Part shown: positions 8,236 through 16,804 of the stretch, piece by piece
Numbering within the stretch: position 1 is the stretch's first letter
Layout: the number at the start of each line of letters is the position of its first letter
Source: Saccharothrix algeriensis
GTDB taxonomy: Bacteria > Actinomycetota > Actinomycetes > Mycobacteriales > Pseudonocardiaceae
Length of the DNA: 64,000 nt
Reading direction: 5' to 3'
Assembly: GCF_016907655.1 (NCBI RefSeq)
Contig: NZ_JAFBCL010000001.1
Location: forward strand, 434,001 to 498,000
Program-made: the position numbers and the translations under genes
Notes under the pieces: generated by a model
What the model was told of the DNA's origin: nothing
Database searches by the model: none
Seen by the model: the letters and a program-made list of their open reading frames with translations, nothing else

Positions 8236-10992
8236 TCAGACCGTGGCCATCGCCACCACCCCGCGGCGCAGCGCCTCGACGGCCTTGCGCGCCGTCGCGC
8301 CCACCGGGTCGCCGCCGCCGACCACGTCCCTGATCTGGTCCAGGAAGTCGATCACCTGCCGGCACCAGCGCACGAAGTCGCCCGCGCCCAGCTCGGTCCC
8401 GCTCGCCTCGGACGCGCTGAGCACCTTCTCCAGCGACTCGCCCCGCGCCCACCGGTACACCGGCCACGCGAACCCCGGGTCGGGCTGGCGCGTGCGGTCG
8501 AGCCGGTGCCGCCGCTCGTCGTCCTCCAGCTCCGCCCACAGCCGCGACGTCGCCGTCAGCGCGTCGTGCACCTTGCCCGGCGGCAGCCGCGTCTCCAGCG
8601 GGCCGTCCCGCCGCGCCTCGTAGACCAGCGACGACACCACGGCCGCCAGCTCCGCCGGGTCCAGGCCGCGCCACACGCCGTGCCGCAGGCACTCCGCGGC
8701 CAGCAGGTCCGACTCGCTGTAGAGCCGGGTCAGCCGCTTGCCGTGCTCGGTGACCTCCTCGCCCGGCCCGGTCTCCTCCTCGTGCAGGTAGCCGCGCTCG
8801 CGCAGCAGGCCCCGGATGCGGTCGAACTCGCGCGCCAGCGAGTGCGTCGTCGCCGCGACCTTGCGCTCCAGCTGCTCGGTCTCGGCCAGCAGCCGGTGGT
8901 ACCGCTCGCCCCACCGGGCGTGGTCCTCGCGCTTCTCGCAGCCGTGGCACGGGTGCGACCGCAGCGCGCGGCGCAGCGTCGCCAGCTCGGCGTCGTCGTC
9001 GGCGGTCGACCGGCGCCGGCGCAGCGACGGCGCGACGATCCCCGTGTCGCGCAGCGTCGACGCCAGGTCGCGCCGGGACTTGGGCGAGCGCGTGTCCACC
9101 TGGCGCGGCAGCCGCAGCCGCCCCAGCACCTCCACCGGGGCCGGGAAGTCCGCCGCCGACAGCCGGCCCGACCACCGGTCCTCGGTCACCACCAGCGGGC
9201 GCGCCTCGCCCAGCGGCTCCAGCCCGGGGTCGATCACCACGGCCAGGCCCGACCGGCGGCCCGTCGGCACCGCGATCACGTCGCCCTTGCGCAGCCGCTC
9301 CAGCGACGCCGCCGCCTCCGCCCGCTTGGCCGAGGAGTTCTGCCGGGCCAGCGCCTTCTCCCGGTCGACGACCCGCCGCCGCAGCGCGGCGTACTCGGTG
9401 AAGTCGCCCAGGTGGCAGCTCATCGCCTCGGCGTAGCCGGCCAGCGCCTCCTTGTTGCGCTCGATGCGCCGCGCCAGGCCCACCACCGACCGGTCGGCCT
9501 GGAACTGCGCGAACGACTGCTCCAGGATCTCCCGGGCCGCCGCCGCGCCCAGCTGGTGCACCAGGTTGACGGCCATGTTGTAGCCCGGCCGGAACGACGA
9601 CCGCAGCGGGTAGGTCCGGGTCGAGGCCAGCCCGGCGACCGCCTTCGGGTCGACGCCGGGCTGCCAGACCACCACCGCGTGGCCCTCCACGTCGATGCCC
9701 CGCCGCCCCGCGCGGCCGGTCAGCTGCGTGTACTCGCCCGGGGTGAGGTCGACGTGCGCCTCGCCGTTGTACTTGACCAGCTTCTCCAGCACCACCGTGC
9801 GGGCGGGCATGTTGATGCCCAGCGCCAGCGTCTCGGTCGCGAACACGACCTTCACCAGGCCGCGGACGAACAGCTCCTCCACGGTCTCCTTGAACGCCGG
9901 CAGCAGGCCCGCGTGGTGGCTCGCGATGCCCCGCTCCAGCGCCTCCCGCCACTCCCAGTAGCCCAGCACCATCAGGTCGCCCTGCGGCAGGTCGCGCGTC
10001 TTGTCCTCGATGACCTCGCGGATCTGCTCGACCTCGGCCTCGGAGTTCAGCCGCAGGCCGGCCCGCACGCACTGCCCCACCGCCGCGTCGCAGCCCGCCC
10101 GGCTGAACACGAAGTCGATCGCGGGCAGCAGGCCCGCGGCGTCCAGCCGCTGCACGACGTCGACCCGCGACGGCGGCTTGAACCCCGACCCGCGCGGCGG
10201 GCGGCCCTTGTTGTTGCGGTTGCGGCTCCACGGCACGTGGAACCGCGCCAGGTCCTCGGTGTGGCGCAGCAGCTGCGGGTTGATCCGGGCGTGGCCGTCG
10301 GGGGCCTCGCCCGCGAACAGGTCCAGCATCCGGCCGCCGGCCAGCATGTGCTGCCACAGCGGCACCGGCCGGTGCTCGTCGACCACCACGGTGGTGTCGC
10401 CGCGCACCTCGACCAGCCACTCGCCGAACTCCTCGGCGTTGCTGACCGTGGCGGACAGGCTCACCAGCCGCACCGACTCGGGCAGGTGGAGGATGACCTC
10501 CTCCCACACCGGGCCGCGGAACCGGTCGGCCAGGTAGTGCACCTCGTCCATGACCACGTAGGCGAGGCTGCCCAGCGTGGCGGAGTTGGCGTACAGCATG
10601 TTGCGCAGCACCTCGGTGGTCATCACGACCACGGGCGCGTTGCCGTTGACCGAGGTGTCGCCGGTCAGCAGGCCGACCTCGGCGCTGCCGTAGCGGGCCA
10701 CCAGGTCGGCGTACTTCTGGTTGGACAGCGCCTTGATCGGCGTGGTGTAGAAGCACTTGCGGCCCTCGGAGAGGGCCAGGTGGACGGCGAACTCGCCGAC
10801 GACGGTCTTGCCCGCGCCGGTGGGCGCGCACACCAGCACGCCGTGCCCGTCCTCCAGGGCCTCGCAGGCGCGCTGCTGGAAGGGGTCGAGCTCGAAGGAG
10901 AGCACCGAGAGGAAGTCGGTCAGCTTGGGCCGGGCGGAACGGCGGCGGGAGTCCGCGTACTGGCCGGCCGGGGACCGTGGAGCACTTGACAC
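8236..10992 (-). CDS. helY: DEAD/DEAH-box helicase HelY (Ski2/Mtr4-like, DSHCT domain)
   Basis: 918 residues. Helicase motifs: Walker A APTGAGKT (56-63), TTPIKALSNQ, DEVHY (149-153), SAT (180-182), then the second RecA domain with SRAGC and QLTGRAGRRG. The C-terminal half ends in a DSHCT-type helical domain. HelY is the actinobacterial Ski2-like helicase (Rv2092c), expected to unwind RNA or RNA/DNA hybrids. The GTG at 10992 has no proper ribosome-binding site but lies six bases after a CAGCCT -10 element, suggesting a leaderless transcript. The PafBC-type box at 11013-11021 suggests DNA-damage induction. It is separated from the tat/paf operon by about 60 bp. Confidence 0.94.
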   Translation of the reverse strand: MSSAPRSPAGQYADSRRRSARPKLTDFLSVLSFELDPFQQRACEALEDGHGVLVCAPTGAGKTVVGEFAVHLALSEGRKCFYTTPIKALSNQKYADLVARYGSAEVGLLTGDTSVNGNAPVVVMTTEVLRNMLYANSATLGSLAYVVMDEVHYLADRFRGPVWEEVILHLPESVRLVSLSATVSNAEEFGEWLVEVRGDTTVVVDEHRPVPLWQHMLAGGRMLDLFAGEAPDGHARINPQLLRHTEDLARFHVPWSRNRNNKGRPPRGSGFKPPSRVDVVQRLDAAGLLPAIDFVFSRAGCDAAVGQCVRAGLRLNSEAEVEQIREVIEDKTRDLPQGDLMVLGYWEWREALERGIASHHAGLLPAFKETVEELFVRGLVKVVFATETLALGINMPARTVVLEKLVKYNGEAHVDLTPGEYTQLTGRAGRRGIDVEGHAVVVWQPGVDPKAVAGLASTRTYPLRSSFRPGYNMAVNLVHQLGAAAAREILEQSFAQFQADRSVVGLARRIERNKEALAGYAEAMSCHLGDFTEYAALRRRVVDREKALARQNSSAKRAEAAASLERLRKGDVIAVPTGRRSGLAVVIDPGLEPLGEARPLVVTEDRWSGRLSAADFPAPVEVLGRLRLPRQVDTRSPKSRRDLASTLRDTGIVAPSLRRRRSTADDDAELATLRRALRSHPCHGCEKREDHARWGERYHRLLAETEQLERKVAATTHSLAREFDRIRGLLRERGYLHEEETGPGEEVTEHGKRLTRLYSESDLLAAECLRHGVWRGLDPAELAAVVSSLVYEARRDGPLETRLPPGKVHDALTATSRLWAELEDDERRHRLDRTRQPDPGFAWPVYRWARGESLEKVLSASEASGTELGAGDFVRWCRQVIDFLDQIRDVVGGGDPVGATARKAVEALRRGVVAMATV

Positions 10993-10998
10993 CCCCCA

Positions 10999-11021
10999 AG
11001 GCTGTCACAGACCACCGACAA
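10999..11021 (-). promoter_or_regulatory. PafBC (RecA-NDp)-type promoter of helY
   Basis: On the minus strand: TTGTCGGTG (11013-11021), 8-nt spacer, CAGCCT (10999-11004), then six bases to the GTG of helY. The mycobacterial PafBC/RecA-NDp consensus is TTGTCRGTG-N8-TANNNT; the only deviation is C for T at the first -10 base. Confidence 0.7.
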
Positions 11022-11055
11022 AAGCGCTCCTGATCCGGGCGCGCCGCCCGCGGCC

Positions 11056-11937
11056 TCAGCCGGGCGCCGGCGGCGCGACCACCGCCAGGGCCGCTGACCT
11101 GCACTCCACCCGCATCGGCAGGCCGTGCAGGCGCTCGCCGTCGGCGTAGCCGACCCAGGCCGGGCCGGACAGCCGCACCGACCGGGCGCGCAGGGTCCGC
11201 ACGGCCGGGTGGCCGACGTGCCGCCCGGCGCGCAGGGTCGGGAGCATCCGCAGCAGGGTCCGGCGGGGCGCGGCCCCGACCACGGTGAGGTCGAGCAGGC
11301 CGTCGGCCGGGTCCGCGTCCGGGCACACCGGGATGCCGCCGCCGTAGCTGGTGGTGTTGCCCACCGCCACCAGCAGGGCGTCCAGCTCCAGCCGCTCGTC
11401 CGCGGTCCGCACGACCAGCGGCCCGGGGCGCAGGGCGGCCAGCTCCGCCAGGATCGCCAGGTCGTAGCGGCGCGGGCCCGCGGGCCACCGCAGCGCGTTG
11501 GCCCGCTCGTTGACCGCCGAGTCGAAGCCCGCGCACAGCACGGTGGCGAACCACCGGCCGCCGGCGGACCGGCCGAGGTCCAGCGACCGGGTGGAGCCGG
11601 CGCGCAGGGCGGCCACCACGTCGTCCACGCCGGTGACGCCCAGAGCCGTCGCGAGGTCGTTGCCGGTGCCGGCGGGCACCACGGCCAGCGCGGTGGGCGT
11701 CCCGGCGCACGCCTGGACCGCCAGGTGCGCGCCGCCGTCGCCGCCGAGCACGACCAGGACGTCCACGCCGTCGTCCACCGCCCGCCGCGCCGCCGCGGCC
11801 GTGCCCGCCGCCGAGGGGGCGACGTGCAGGTCCAGCGAGTCGACCGCGGTGCGCAGCCGGGCGGCCACGGTGCCCGCCACCCGCGCGGCCCGCCCCCGCC
11901 CGGAGGCGGGGCAGACCAGCAGCGCCGCGCGCGTCAC
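11056..11937 (-). CDS. Diacylglycerol/sphingosine kinase-like lipid kinase (DgkB/YegS type)
   Basis: 293 residues with the DAGK catalytic signature: VCPASGRGRAAR near the N-terminus, the nucleotide loop VVLGGDGGAHLAV, and VVPAGTGNDLATALG. The C-terminal beta-sandwich domain follows. It would phosphorylate diacylglycerol or a related lipid at the inner membrane face. The GTG start at 11937 overlaps the tatC stop by four bases (GTGA), so it is the last cistron of the paf-tat operon. The same pathway step appears again as the C-terminal half of the PAP2 fusion at 18244-19668, so the window has two such kinases. Confidence 0.9.
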   Translation of the reverse strand: MTRAALLVCPASGRGRAARVAGTVAARLRTAVDSLDLHVAPSAAGTAAAARRAVDDGVDVLVVLGGDGGAHLAVQACAGTPTALAVVPAGTGNDLATALGVTGVDDVVAALRAGSTRSLDLGRSAGGRWFATVLCAGFDSAVNERANALRWPAGPRRYDLAILAELAALRPGPLVVRTADERLELDALLVAVGNTTSYGGGIPVCPDADPADGLLDLTVVGAAPRRTLLRMLPTLRAGRHVGHPAVRTLRARSVRLSGPAWVGYADGERLHGLPMRVECRSAALAVVAPPAPG

Positions 11938-12911
11938 GTGGCGTCGTCGTAGCGGACCCGGTGCGGCTCCTTCGGCGCCACCGAGTCGGTCACCGGCTCC
12001 TCGATCGGGGTCGGCGTGTAGTCGAACGGGGCCGCCTCGTCGTCGGACAGCTCGTCCAAGCCCTCGGCCCGGCGCCGGCGCGCCGCCCGCCGGTCGTGCA
12101 CGCGGGCGATCTGGATGGCCAGCTCGAACAGCAGCGTCAGCGCGACGGCCAGCACGATCATGGAGATCGGGTCGGCGCCCGGCGTGGCGATGGCCGCGAA
12201 GACGAACAGCGCGAACACGATGCCGCGCCGCCACTTGCACAGCTTGGCGTAGCTCACCACGCCGACCTGGTTGAGCATCACCACGATCAGGGGCAGCTCG
12301 AAGCTCACCCCGAAGATCAGCAGCAGCGCCAGCACGAAGTCGATGTAGTCGCCGGCCGACAGCGCCGTGAGGAACTGGCTGTCACCGAAGCCGAGGAGCA
12401 CCACCAGGCCCTGCGGGACCACGTAGAACGCCAGGGCGGCGCCGAGCACGAAGAGCACCGAGGCGCAGCCCACGAAGATCAGCGCGAACTTGCGCTCCTT
12501 CGCGTACAGGCCGGGCGCGATGAACCGCCAGACCTGGTAGAGCCACAGCGGCGCGGTGACCGCCATGCCCGCCGCGGCGCCCACCTTGAGCTGGATCAGG
12601 AAGCCCTCGAAGACCTTGGTCTGGAGGAGCTGGCACGTCCCGCCCTGGTTGAACCGGTCGCTGTCGGGGATGCCGCAGTAGGGCGCGATCACGACCTCAC
12701 CGAGGCTGGGCAGGCCGAAGATGTGCCACCCCCACCAGAAGAAGCCGAAGATCGCACCGATGGCGATGATCAGCAGCGCCAACCCCAGCCGGTGGCGCAG
12801 GTCGTACAGGTGGTCCTTCAGCGACATGGTGCCGTCGGGGTTGCTCCGACGACTCGTCAGCCTGCGGCGCGCACGCCGCTCCGACCACCACCGAACGGGC
12901 TTTGCCCCCAC
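11934..12911 (-). CDS. tatC: Twin-arginine translocase subunit TatC
   Basis: 325 residues with six predicted membrane helices. Conserved segments include MSLKDHLYDLRHRLG at the start of helix 1, FGVSFELPL and FAAIATPGADPISM. TatC binds twin-arginine signal peptides and with TatA exports folded proteins. The long N-terminus (GTG at 12911) was kept because the residues before MSLKDHLYDLR (RRSNPDGT) resemble the N-terminal extension of M. tuberculosis TatC. A charged tail of about 60 residues extends into the cytosol. It is 21 bp downstream of tatA and overlaps the lipid kinase gene. Confidence 0.97.
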   Translation of the reverse strand: MGAKPVRWWSERRARRRLTSRRSNPDGTMSLKDHLYDLRHRLGLALLIIAIGAIFGFFWWGWHIFGLPSLGEVVIAPYCGIPDSDRFNQGGTCQLLQTKVFEGFLIQLKVGAAAGMAVTAPLWLYQVWRFIAPGLYAKERKFALIFVGCASVLFVLGAALAFYVVPQGLVVLLGFGDSQFLTALSAGDYIDFVLALLLIFGVSFELPLIVVMLNQVGVVSYAKLCKWRRGIVFALFVFAAIATPGADPISMIVLAVALTLLFELAIQIARVHDRRAARRRRAEGLDELSDDEAAPFDYTPTPIEEPVTDSVAPKEPHRVRYDDAT

Positions 12912-12932
12912 GGTGCGGACCGTCCTTCTGGT

Positions 12933-13334
12933 CTAGTTCTGCTTGTTCTGGAGGTTCTGGGCGGACTGCTCGATCGGCTGCGCCACCTGCGGCTGCTGCG
13001 CCACCTGGGGCGCGGCGGGCTGCTGCGCGACCTGGGGCTGCGCGACCTGGGGCTGCGCGACCTGGGGCTGCGCGACCTGGGGCTGCGCGACCTGCGGCTG
13101 GGCGACCTGCGGCTGGGCGGGCGGCAGCTGCTGGGGCGCGGGCTGCTGGACGGCCGTGTTCGGCTGCGCGGCCTGCGGCTGGTCCTCGTCGTCGCGCAGG
13201 CCCTTGGTCTCGGCCTTGAGGATCTTCGCCGAGCGGCCGAGCGAGCGCGCCATGTCGGGCAGCTTCTTCGCCCCGAACAGCAAGATGATCACCACAGCGA
13301 TGATGATCAGCTCAGTAGCTCCGAGGTTACCCAC
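12933..13334 (-). CDS. tatA: Twin-arginine translocase subunit TatA with PQVAQ-repeat tail
   Basis: 133 residues. One membrane helix (about 6-20), the [14 protein letters not shown] hinge and a short amphipathic helix identify TatA, the pore-forming Tat component. The C-terminal tail (about 52-133) is unusually long, Gln/Pro/Ala-rich, and contains six perfect QPQVA units plus degenerate ones. The GTG start at 13334 overlaps the preceding small membrane-protein gene by eight bases. Actinobacterial TatA proteins often have variable acidic or proline tails; here the tail arises from 15-bp tandem repeats. Confidence 0.96.
   Translation of the reverse strand: MGNLGATELIIIAVVIILLFGAKKLPDMARSLGRSAKILKAETKGLRDDEDQPQAAQPNTAVQQPAPQQLPPAQPQVAQPQVAQPQVAQPQVAQPQVAQPQVAQQPAAPQVAQQPQVAQPIEQSAQNLQNKQN
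13023..13115. repeat. 15-bp tandem repeats inside tatA
   Basis: About six copies of a 15-bp unit encoding QPQVA (residues 74-104 of TatA). Because the unit is a multiple of three, slippage changes tail length without breaking the frame. Confidence 0.9.
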
Positions 13335-13593
13335 GGTAGTCCTCCTTCATCCCCCGGTCCGTCGATGGTACGCGGGGTCCGCCCCTGAGGGCCCGGTCCG
13401 GACGCCGTTCGGCGACGGCCACCCCGAGCGCGGCGAACCGCGCCCGCAGCAGACCGGCGCCGTCGCCGACCCTGTTCCCCACCAGAGTGCTTGCGGCGCG
13501 GAAACGACGCAAGGATCGGAGGACCCGGACCAGGACGACGATCAAAAACACCATCCCGACCAGCAACAACACCAGGCTCGGCAAGTACGGCAC
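13327..13593 (-). CDS. Small single-pass membrane protein of unknown function
   Basis: 88 residues. A strong membrane helix at about 5-25 ([18 protein letters not shown]) is followed by a basic stretch ([12 protein letters not shown]) and a polar cytosolic part. It sits between pafC and tatA, 18 bp after pafC, and overlaps the tatA start by eight bases, so it is translated with the operon. I do not recognise a family. Position suggests a role near the membrane, possibly with the Tat machinery, but nothing in the sequence shows this. Confidence 0.7.
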   Translation of the reverse strand: MPYLPSLVLLLVGMVFLIVVLVRVLRSLRRFRAASTLVGNRVGDGAGLLRARFAALGVAVAERRPDRALRGGPRVPSTDRGMKEDYRG

Positions 13594-13611
13594 GGCATCA
13601 CCGTATAGGGC

Positions 13612-14583
13612 TCAGGTTGCCGGGAGGTGATCCGCCCGGCGCAATGCCGCCTCCGCCTGTCGGGCGACCGCCGCGACCAGCTCGGCCGGCTGCTCGACGC
13701 GCACCTCGCCGCCCAGGCCGAGCAGCAGGCGCACCATCCAGGCGGTGTCGGAGTAGCGCATGAGGACCCGCGCGCGGCCCTCGGCCAGCTCGGTCAGCGC
13801 GTCCACCGGGTAGTACTCGGCCACCCAGCGCGCATCCGGTTCCAGCACCAGCACGGCCGTCCGCTGGGAGGGGTCGGGGCGGAACAACCCCTCCGAGGTG
13901 TCGGTCGGCTCGGCGTGCGGCGGCGGGCTGGCGGGCTCGTCGAGCACGTCGACGGCGTCTATCCGGTCCAGTCGGAACAGCCGAACGCCGTCGGCGACCC
14001 GGCACCACGCCTCGAGGTAGCTTCGGCCTTCCACCAGCAGCACCCGCATCGGGTCGACCACCCGGTCGGTCACCTCGTCGCGGGAGGGCGTGTAGTAGCG
14101 CAGGTGCAGCGCCCGGCCGCGGCGCACGCCGGCGGACACCGCGTCGCGCACCAGCGCGGTCTCCGGGGCCTCCCGCACGGCCAGCCCGACCGCGACGCCC
14201 GCCGGTCGCGCCTGGCCGACGGCGGCCTCGATCTTCGCCACGGCCCGGCGCACCGCGGCGGTGTCGGCGACGCCGGGCGTCTCGGCCAGCGCCCGCAGCG
14301 CCACCAGCAGGGCCGTCGCCTCGGCGGCGGTCAGCCGCAGCGGGCGGCTCATGCCCGCGTCGAAGGTGACGGTGACCGTCTCGCCCTCGAACGACAGGTC
14401 GATCAGGTCGCCGGGCCCGTAGCCGGGCAGGCCGCACATCCACAGCAACTCCAGGTCGCGCCGCAGCTGCCGGGGCGTCACCTCGAAGTCGGCGGCGGCC
14501 TCCTCGATGGGGATGCCGGGCCGGGCCAGCAGGTAGGGCACCAGGGCGAGCAGGCGGGGCAGCCGGTCGGCGGAGGCGTTCAC
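13612..14583 (-). CDS. pafC: PafC, WYL-domain transcriptional activator subunit
   Basis: 323 residues: N-terminal winged helix (LPRLLALVPYLLARPGI then FEVTPRQLRRDLELL), a central WYL domain (RSYLEAWCRVADGVRLFRLDRI) and a C-terminal WCX-type extension. PafB and PafC form a heterodimer that activates DNA-damage genes in mycobacteria independently of LexA, binding the -26 region with RNA polymerase. The GTG start at 14583 overlaps the pafB stop (GTGA), so the subunits are coupled. Boxes resembling its target occur at helY, mpa and the RecB-like nuclease in this window. It is not an enzyme of pupylation despite its name. Confidence 0.94.
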   Translation of the reverse strand: MNASADRLPRLLALVPYLLARPGIPIEEAAADFEVTPRQLRRDLELLWMCGLPGYGPGDLIDLSFEGETVTVTFDAGMSRPLRLTAAEATALLVALRALAETPGVADTAAVRRAVAKIEAAVGQARPAGVAVGLAVREAPETALVRDAVSAGVRRGRALHLRYYTPSRDEVTDRVVDPMRVLLVEGRSYLEAWCRVADGVRLFRLDRIDAVDVLDEPASPPPHAEPTDTSEGLFRPDPSQRTAVLVLEPDARWVAEYYPVDALTELAEGRARVLMRYSDTAWMVRLLLGLGGEVRVEQPAELVAAVARQAEAALRRADHLPAT

Positions 14584-15563
14584 GCGCGCACCCCCGCCCC
14601 GCGCAGCGCGCCCAGCAGCTTCTCCCGCACGGTCTTGGCCAGCACCTCGGGCTCCAGCACCAGGACGTCCGCGCCGAACCCGGCGAGCCAGCTCGCGGCC
14701 GAGTCCGGGAAGCGCAGGTCGATCTCCAGCAGGTCGCCCGCGACCCCGTCGAACTCCTGCTCCCCCACGACCCGGGCCCGCCGGCGCACGCCCTGCGCCC
14801 GGTCCCGCGCCACCCACAGCTTCGCCACCGCGACCGGCTGCCGGGACGGCTCGCTGCGGGCGACGAAGCTGAGCAGGTCCACGTCGTCGGGCCGCTGCAC
14901 GACGCCGGCCCGGCCTTGGGGCCGCACGTCGCCGACGATCCGCGAGAGCCGGAAGCAGCGCGGCGCGCGGCGGTCCCGGTCGTGGCCCACCAGGTACCAG
15001 CGACCGCGCCAGGCCACCACGCCCCACGGCTCCACGGTGCGCGTGCGCACCTCGACCGGCACGGGGCGGCGGTAGTCGAACTCGACCACCCGCCCCTCCT
15101 GCACGGCCGCCAGCAGCGGCGGGAACGCGGGCTCGCTGGTGCGGACCCTGGGCTCGACCGCCACCTGCACGTCCGGGTCGACGTCCACGCCCGCGGCGCG
15201 CAGCTTGATCAGCGCGCCGTGCGCCGCGCCGGTGAGCTGCGGCGAGTCCCACAGCCGCGCGGCCAGCGCCACCGCCGCCGCCTCGTCCGGCTCCAGGTCG
15301 ACGTCGCCCAGCTCGTAGTCGCGCCGCGCGATGCGGTACCCGTCCGGTCCCTCGACCCCCGCGTTGCGCCCGATCTCCAGCGGCACGCCGAGGTCGCGCA
15401 ACTCGGTCTTGTCGCGTTCGAACATGCGGAAGAACGCCTCGTCCGTCGCGGCGTCGGAATAGCCGGGGACGATGGCGCGGATGCGCTCGGCGGTCAGGTA
15501 CTGCCGGGTGGAGAGCAGGCACAGCACCAGGTTGACGAGCCGTTCGGCACGTGCGATGGCCAC
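14580..15563 (-). CDS. pafB: PafB, WYL-domain transcriptional activator subunit
   Basis: 327 residues: winged helix at about 5-65 (ARAERLVNLVLCLLSTRQYL), WYL domain near 165-215 (GRWYLVGHDRDRRAPRCFRLSRI) and a WCX C-terminus. It is the partner of PafC. The GTG at 15563 lies six bases after a minus-strand TAGGGT -10-like hexamer (15570-15575), so the transcript is probably leaderless and the operon pafB-pafC-small ORF-tatA-tatC-lipid kinase starts here. In mycobacteria pafA lies directly upstream; here a hydrolase gene intervenes. Confidence 0.94.
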   Translation of the reverse strand: MAIARAERLVNLVLCLLSTRQYLTAERIRAIVPGYSDAATDEAFFRMFERDKTELRDLGVPLEIGRNAGVEGPDGYRIARRDYELGDVDLEPDEAAAVALAARLWDSPQLTGAAHGALIKLRAAGVDVDPDVQVAVEPRVRTSEPAFPPLLAAVQEGRVVEFDYRRPVPVEVRTRTVEPWGVVAWRGRWYLVGHDRDRRAPRCFRLSRIVGDVRPQGRAGVVQRPDDVDLLSFVARSEPSRQPVAVAKLWVARDRAQGVRRRARVVGEQEFDGVAGDLLEIDLRFPDSAASWLAGFGADVLVLEPEVLAKTVREKLLGALRGAGVRA

Positions 15564-15633
15564 CGGTGAACCCTAACCCCGTCCGGCCGCGCCGCCGCGC
15601 ACCTCCCCACCCCAACCCGACCGGGTGGCCCTT

Positions 15634-16485
15634 TCAGCTGCTCCCGGCCAGGAAGCCCCGGACCTCGGCGGCCAGCTCCTCCGGCACGTCCTCCGAGAGG
15701 TGGTGGCCGGAGTCCAGGCCGCGCCCCCGCACCCGCGGCGCCCAGTCCCGCCACACGCCCAGCACGTCGCCGTAGAGCGAGGGCAGGTCGTCGCCCTCCG
15801 CCCACAGCACCAGCACGGGGCAGCCGATCCGCACGCCCGCGGCCAGGTCGGCGTCGTCGGCGCGCCGGTCGACGCCCAGGCCGGCCCGGTAGTCCTCGAC
15901 CATGGCGTGCACCGTGTCGGGGTCGTGCATCGCCCGCAGCGTGTCCTCGTCCACCGGCCGCTCGGCGGTGCGGTACCAGGCGTCCGGGTCGGCGAGGATC
16001 ACCCGTTCGGGCACCTCGGGCTGGGCCAGGAAGAACCAGTGCCACCAGCGGCGGGCGAACTCCGGACCGCACCGGGCCAGCGCGGACCCGATCGGCACCA
16101 CGTCCAGCGCGACCAGGTGCGTGACCCGGTCGGGGTGGTCGAGCGCGAGGCGCGTGGCGACGTAGCCGCCCCGGTCGTGCCCGACCACCGCGAACCGCTC
16201 GTGGCCCAGCTCCCGCATCAGCGCCGCGCAGTGCCGCGCCATCGCCCGCTTCGAGTGCGGCTCGTGGTCGGGCGCGGTGGGCGGTTTGCCCGACTCGCCG
16301 TAGCCCGGCAGGTCGGGGCACACGACGGTGTGGTCGCGGGCGAGCAGCGGGGCGACGTGCCGCCACGTGGTGTGGGTGCGGGGGTGGCCGTGCAGCAGCA
16401 GCACGGGCGGCCCGGAACCACCCGTCCGCACCCGCAGCTCCACCCCGTCGGCAGGGACCCTGGCCAGTGTGAAGTCGGTGAACAC
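15634..16485 (-). CDS. Alpha/beta hydrolase, haloacetate (fluoroacetate) dehalogenase-like
   Basis: 283 residues with an alpha/beta-hydrolase fold: oxyanion segment LLLHGHPRTHTTW, nucleophile elbow VVGHDRGGYVA with Asp instead of Ser, and a late His in LDSGHHLSED. The Asp nucleophile, the RRWWHWFF cap segment and HGHPRTHTTW are characteristic of the haloacetate dehalogenase subfamily, where many members have unknown natural substrates; epoxide hydrolases are the main alternative. GTG start at 16485. It interrupts the usual pafA-pafB adjacency, so it is probably an insertion relative to mycobacteria. Confidence 0.85.
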   Translation of the reverse strand: MFTDFTLARVPADGVELRVRTGGSGPPVLLLHGHPRTHTTWRHVAPLLARDHTVVCPDLPGYGESGKPPTAPDHEPHSKRAMARHCAALMRELGHERFAVVGHDRGGYVATRLALDHPDRVTHLVALDVVPIGSALARCGPEFARRWWHWFFLAQPEVPERVILADPDAWYRTAERPVDEDTLRAMHDPDTVHAMVEDYRAGLGVDRRADDADLAAGVRIGCPVLVLWAEGDDLPSLYGDVLGVWRDWAPRVRGRGLDSGHHLSEDVPEELAAEVRGFLAGSS

Positions 16486-16746
16486 ACCACCTGCTACCCC
16501 CGGCGGCGGGCGTGGAAACGATCAGCCCTCCGGCCGGCTCGCGCCCGTGCGCCTGCCCCTGGCCGGGGCGCCGACCCGGCCCTCACCGACCGACCGGCAG
16601 CCGCCCAGCGCGGTCGGCGGTGCCGGACGCGCCGGAGTCCGGACGCGCCGGGGTCGGACGCGCCGGCGGTGACCGCCGTCGGACGGGTGCAGCACCCGCG
16701 CCCCGCCGCCGGTCGCGATCCAGGCGTCCCGCCCCGGCCGGGACGC

Positions 16747-16792
16747 GGGGAGGGCCCTCCACGGGGTGTCCACCCCGTGGAGGGCCCTCCCC
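16747..16792 (-). terminator. Strong hairpin terminator after pafA
   Basis: Perfect 22-bp inverted repeat (16747-16768 with 16771-16792) with only two unpaired central bases, 13 bp beyond the pafA stop. The rest of the 319-bp gap (16486-16804) holds short GGACGCGCCGG-type direct repeats near 16625-16665 and no plausible gene. Confidence 0.85.
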
Positions 16793-16804
16793 CACCCGCT
16801 ACCG

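Noticed and set aside
13023..13115. Regular short repeats in tatA as a CRISPR array
   Set aside because: Units are contiguous, in frame, encode QPQVA and have no unique spacers.
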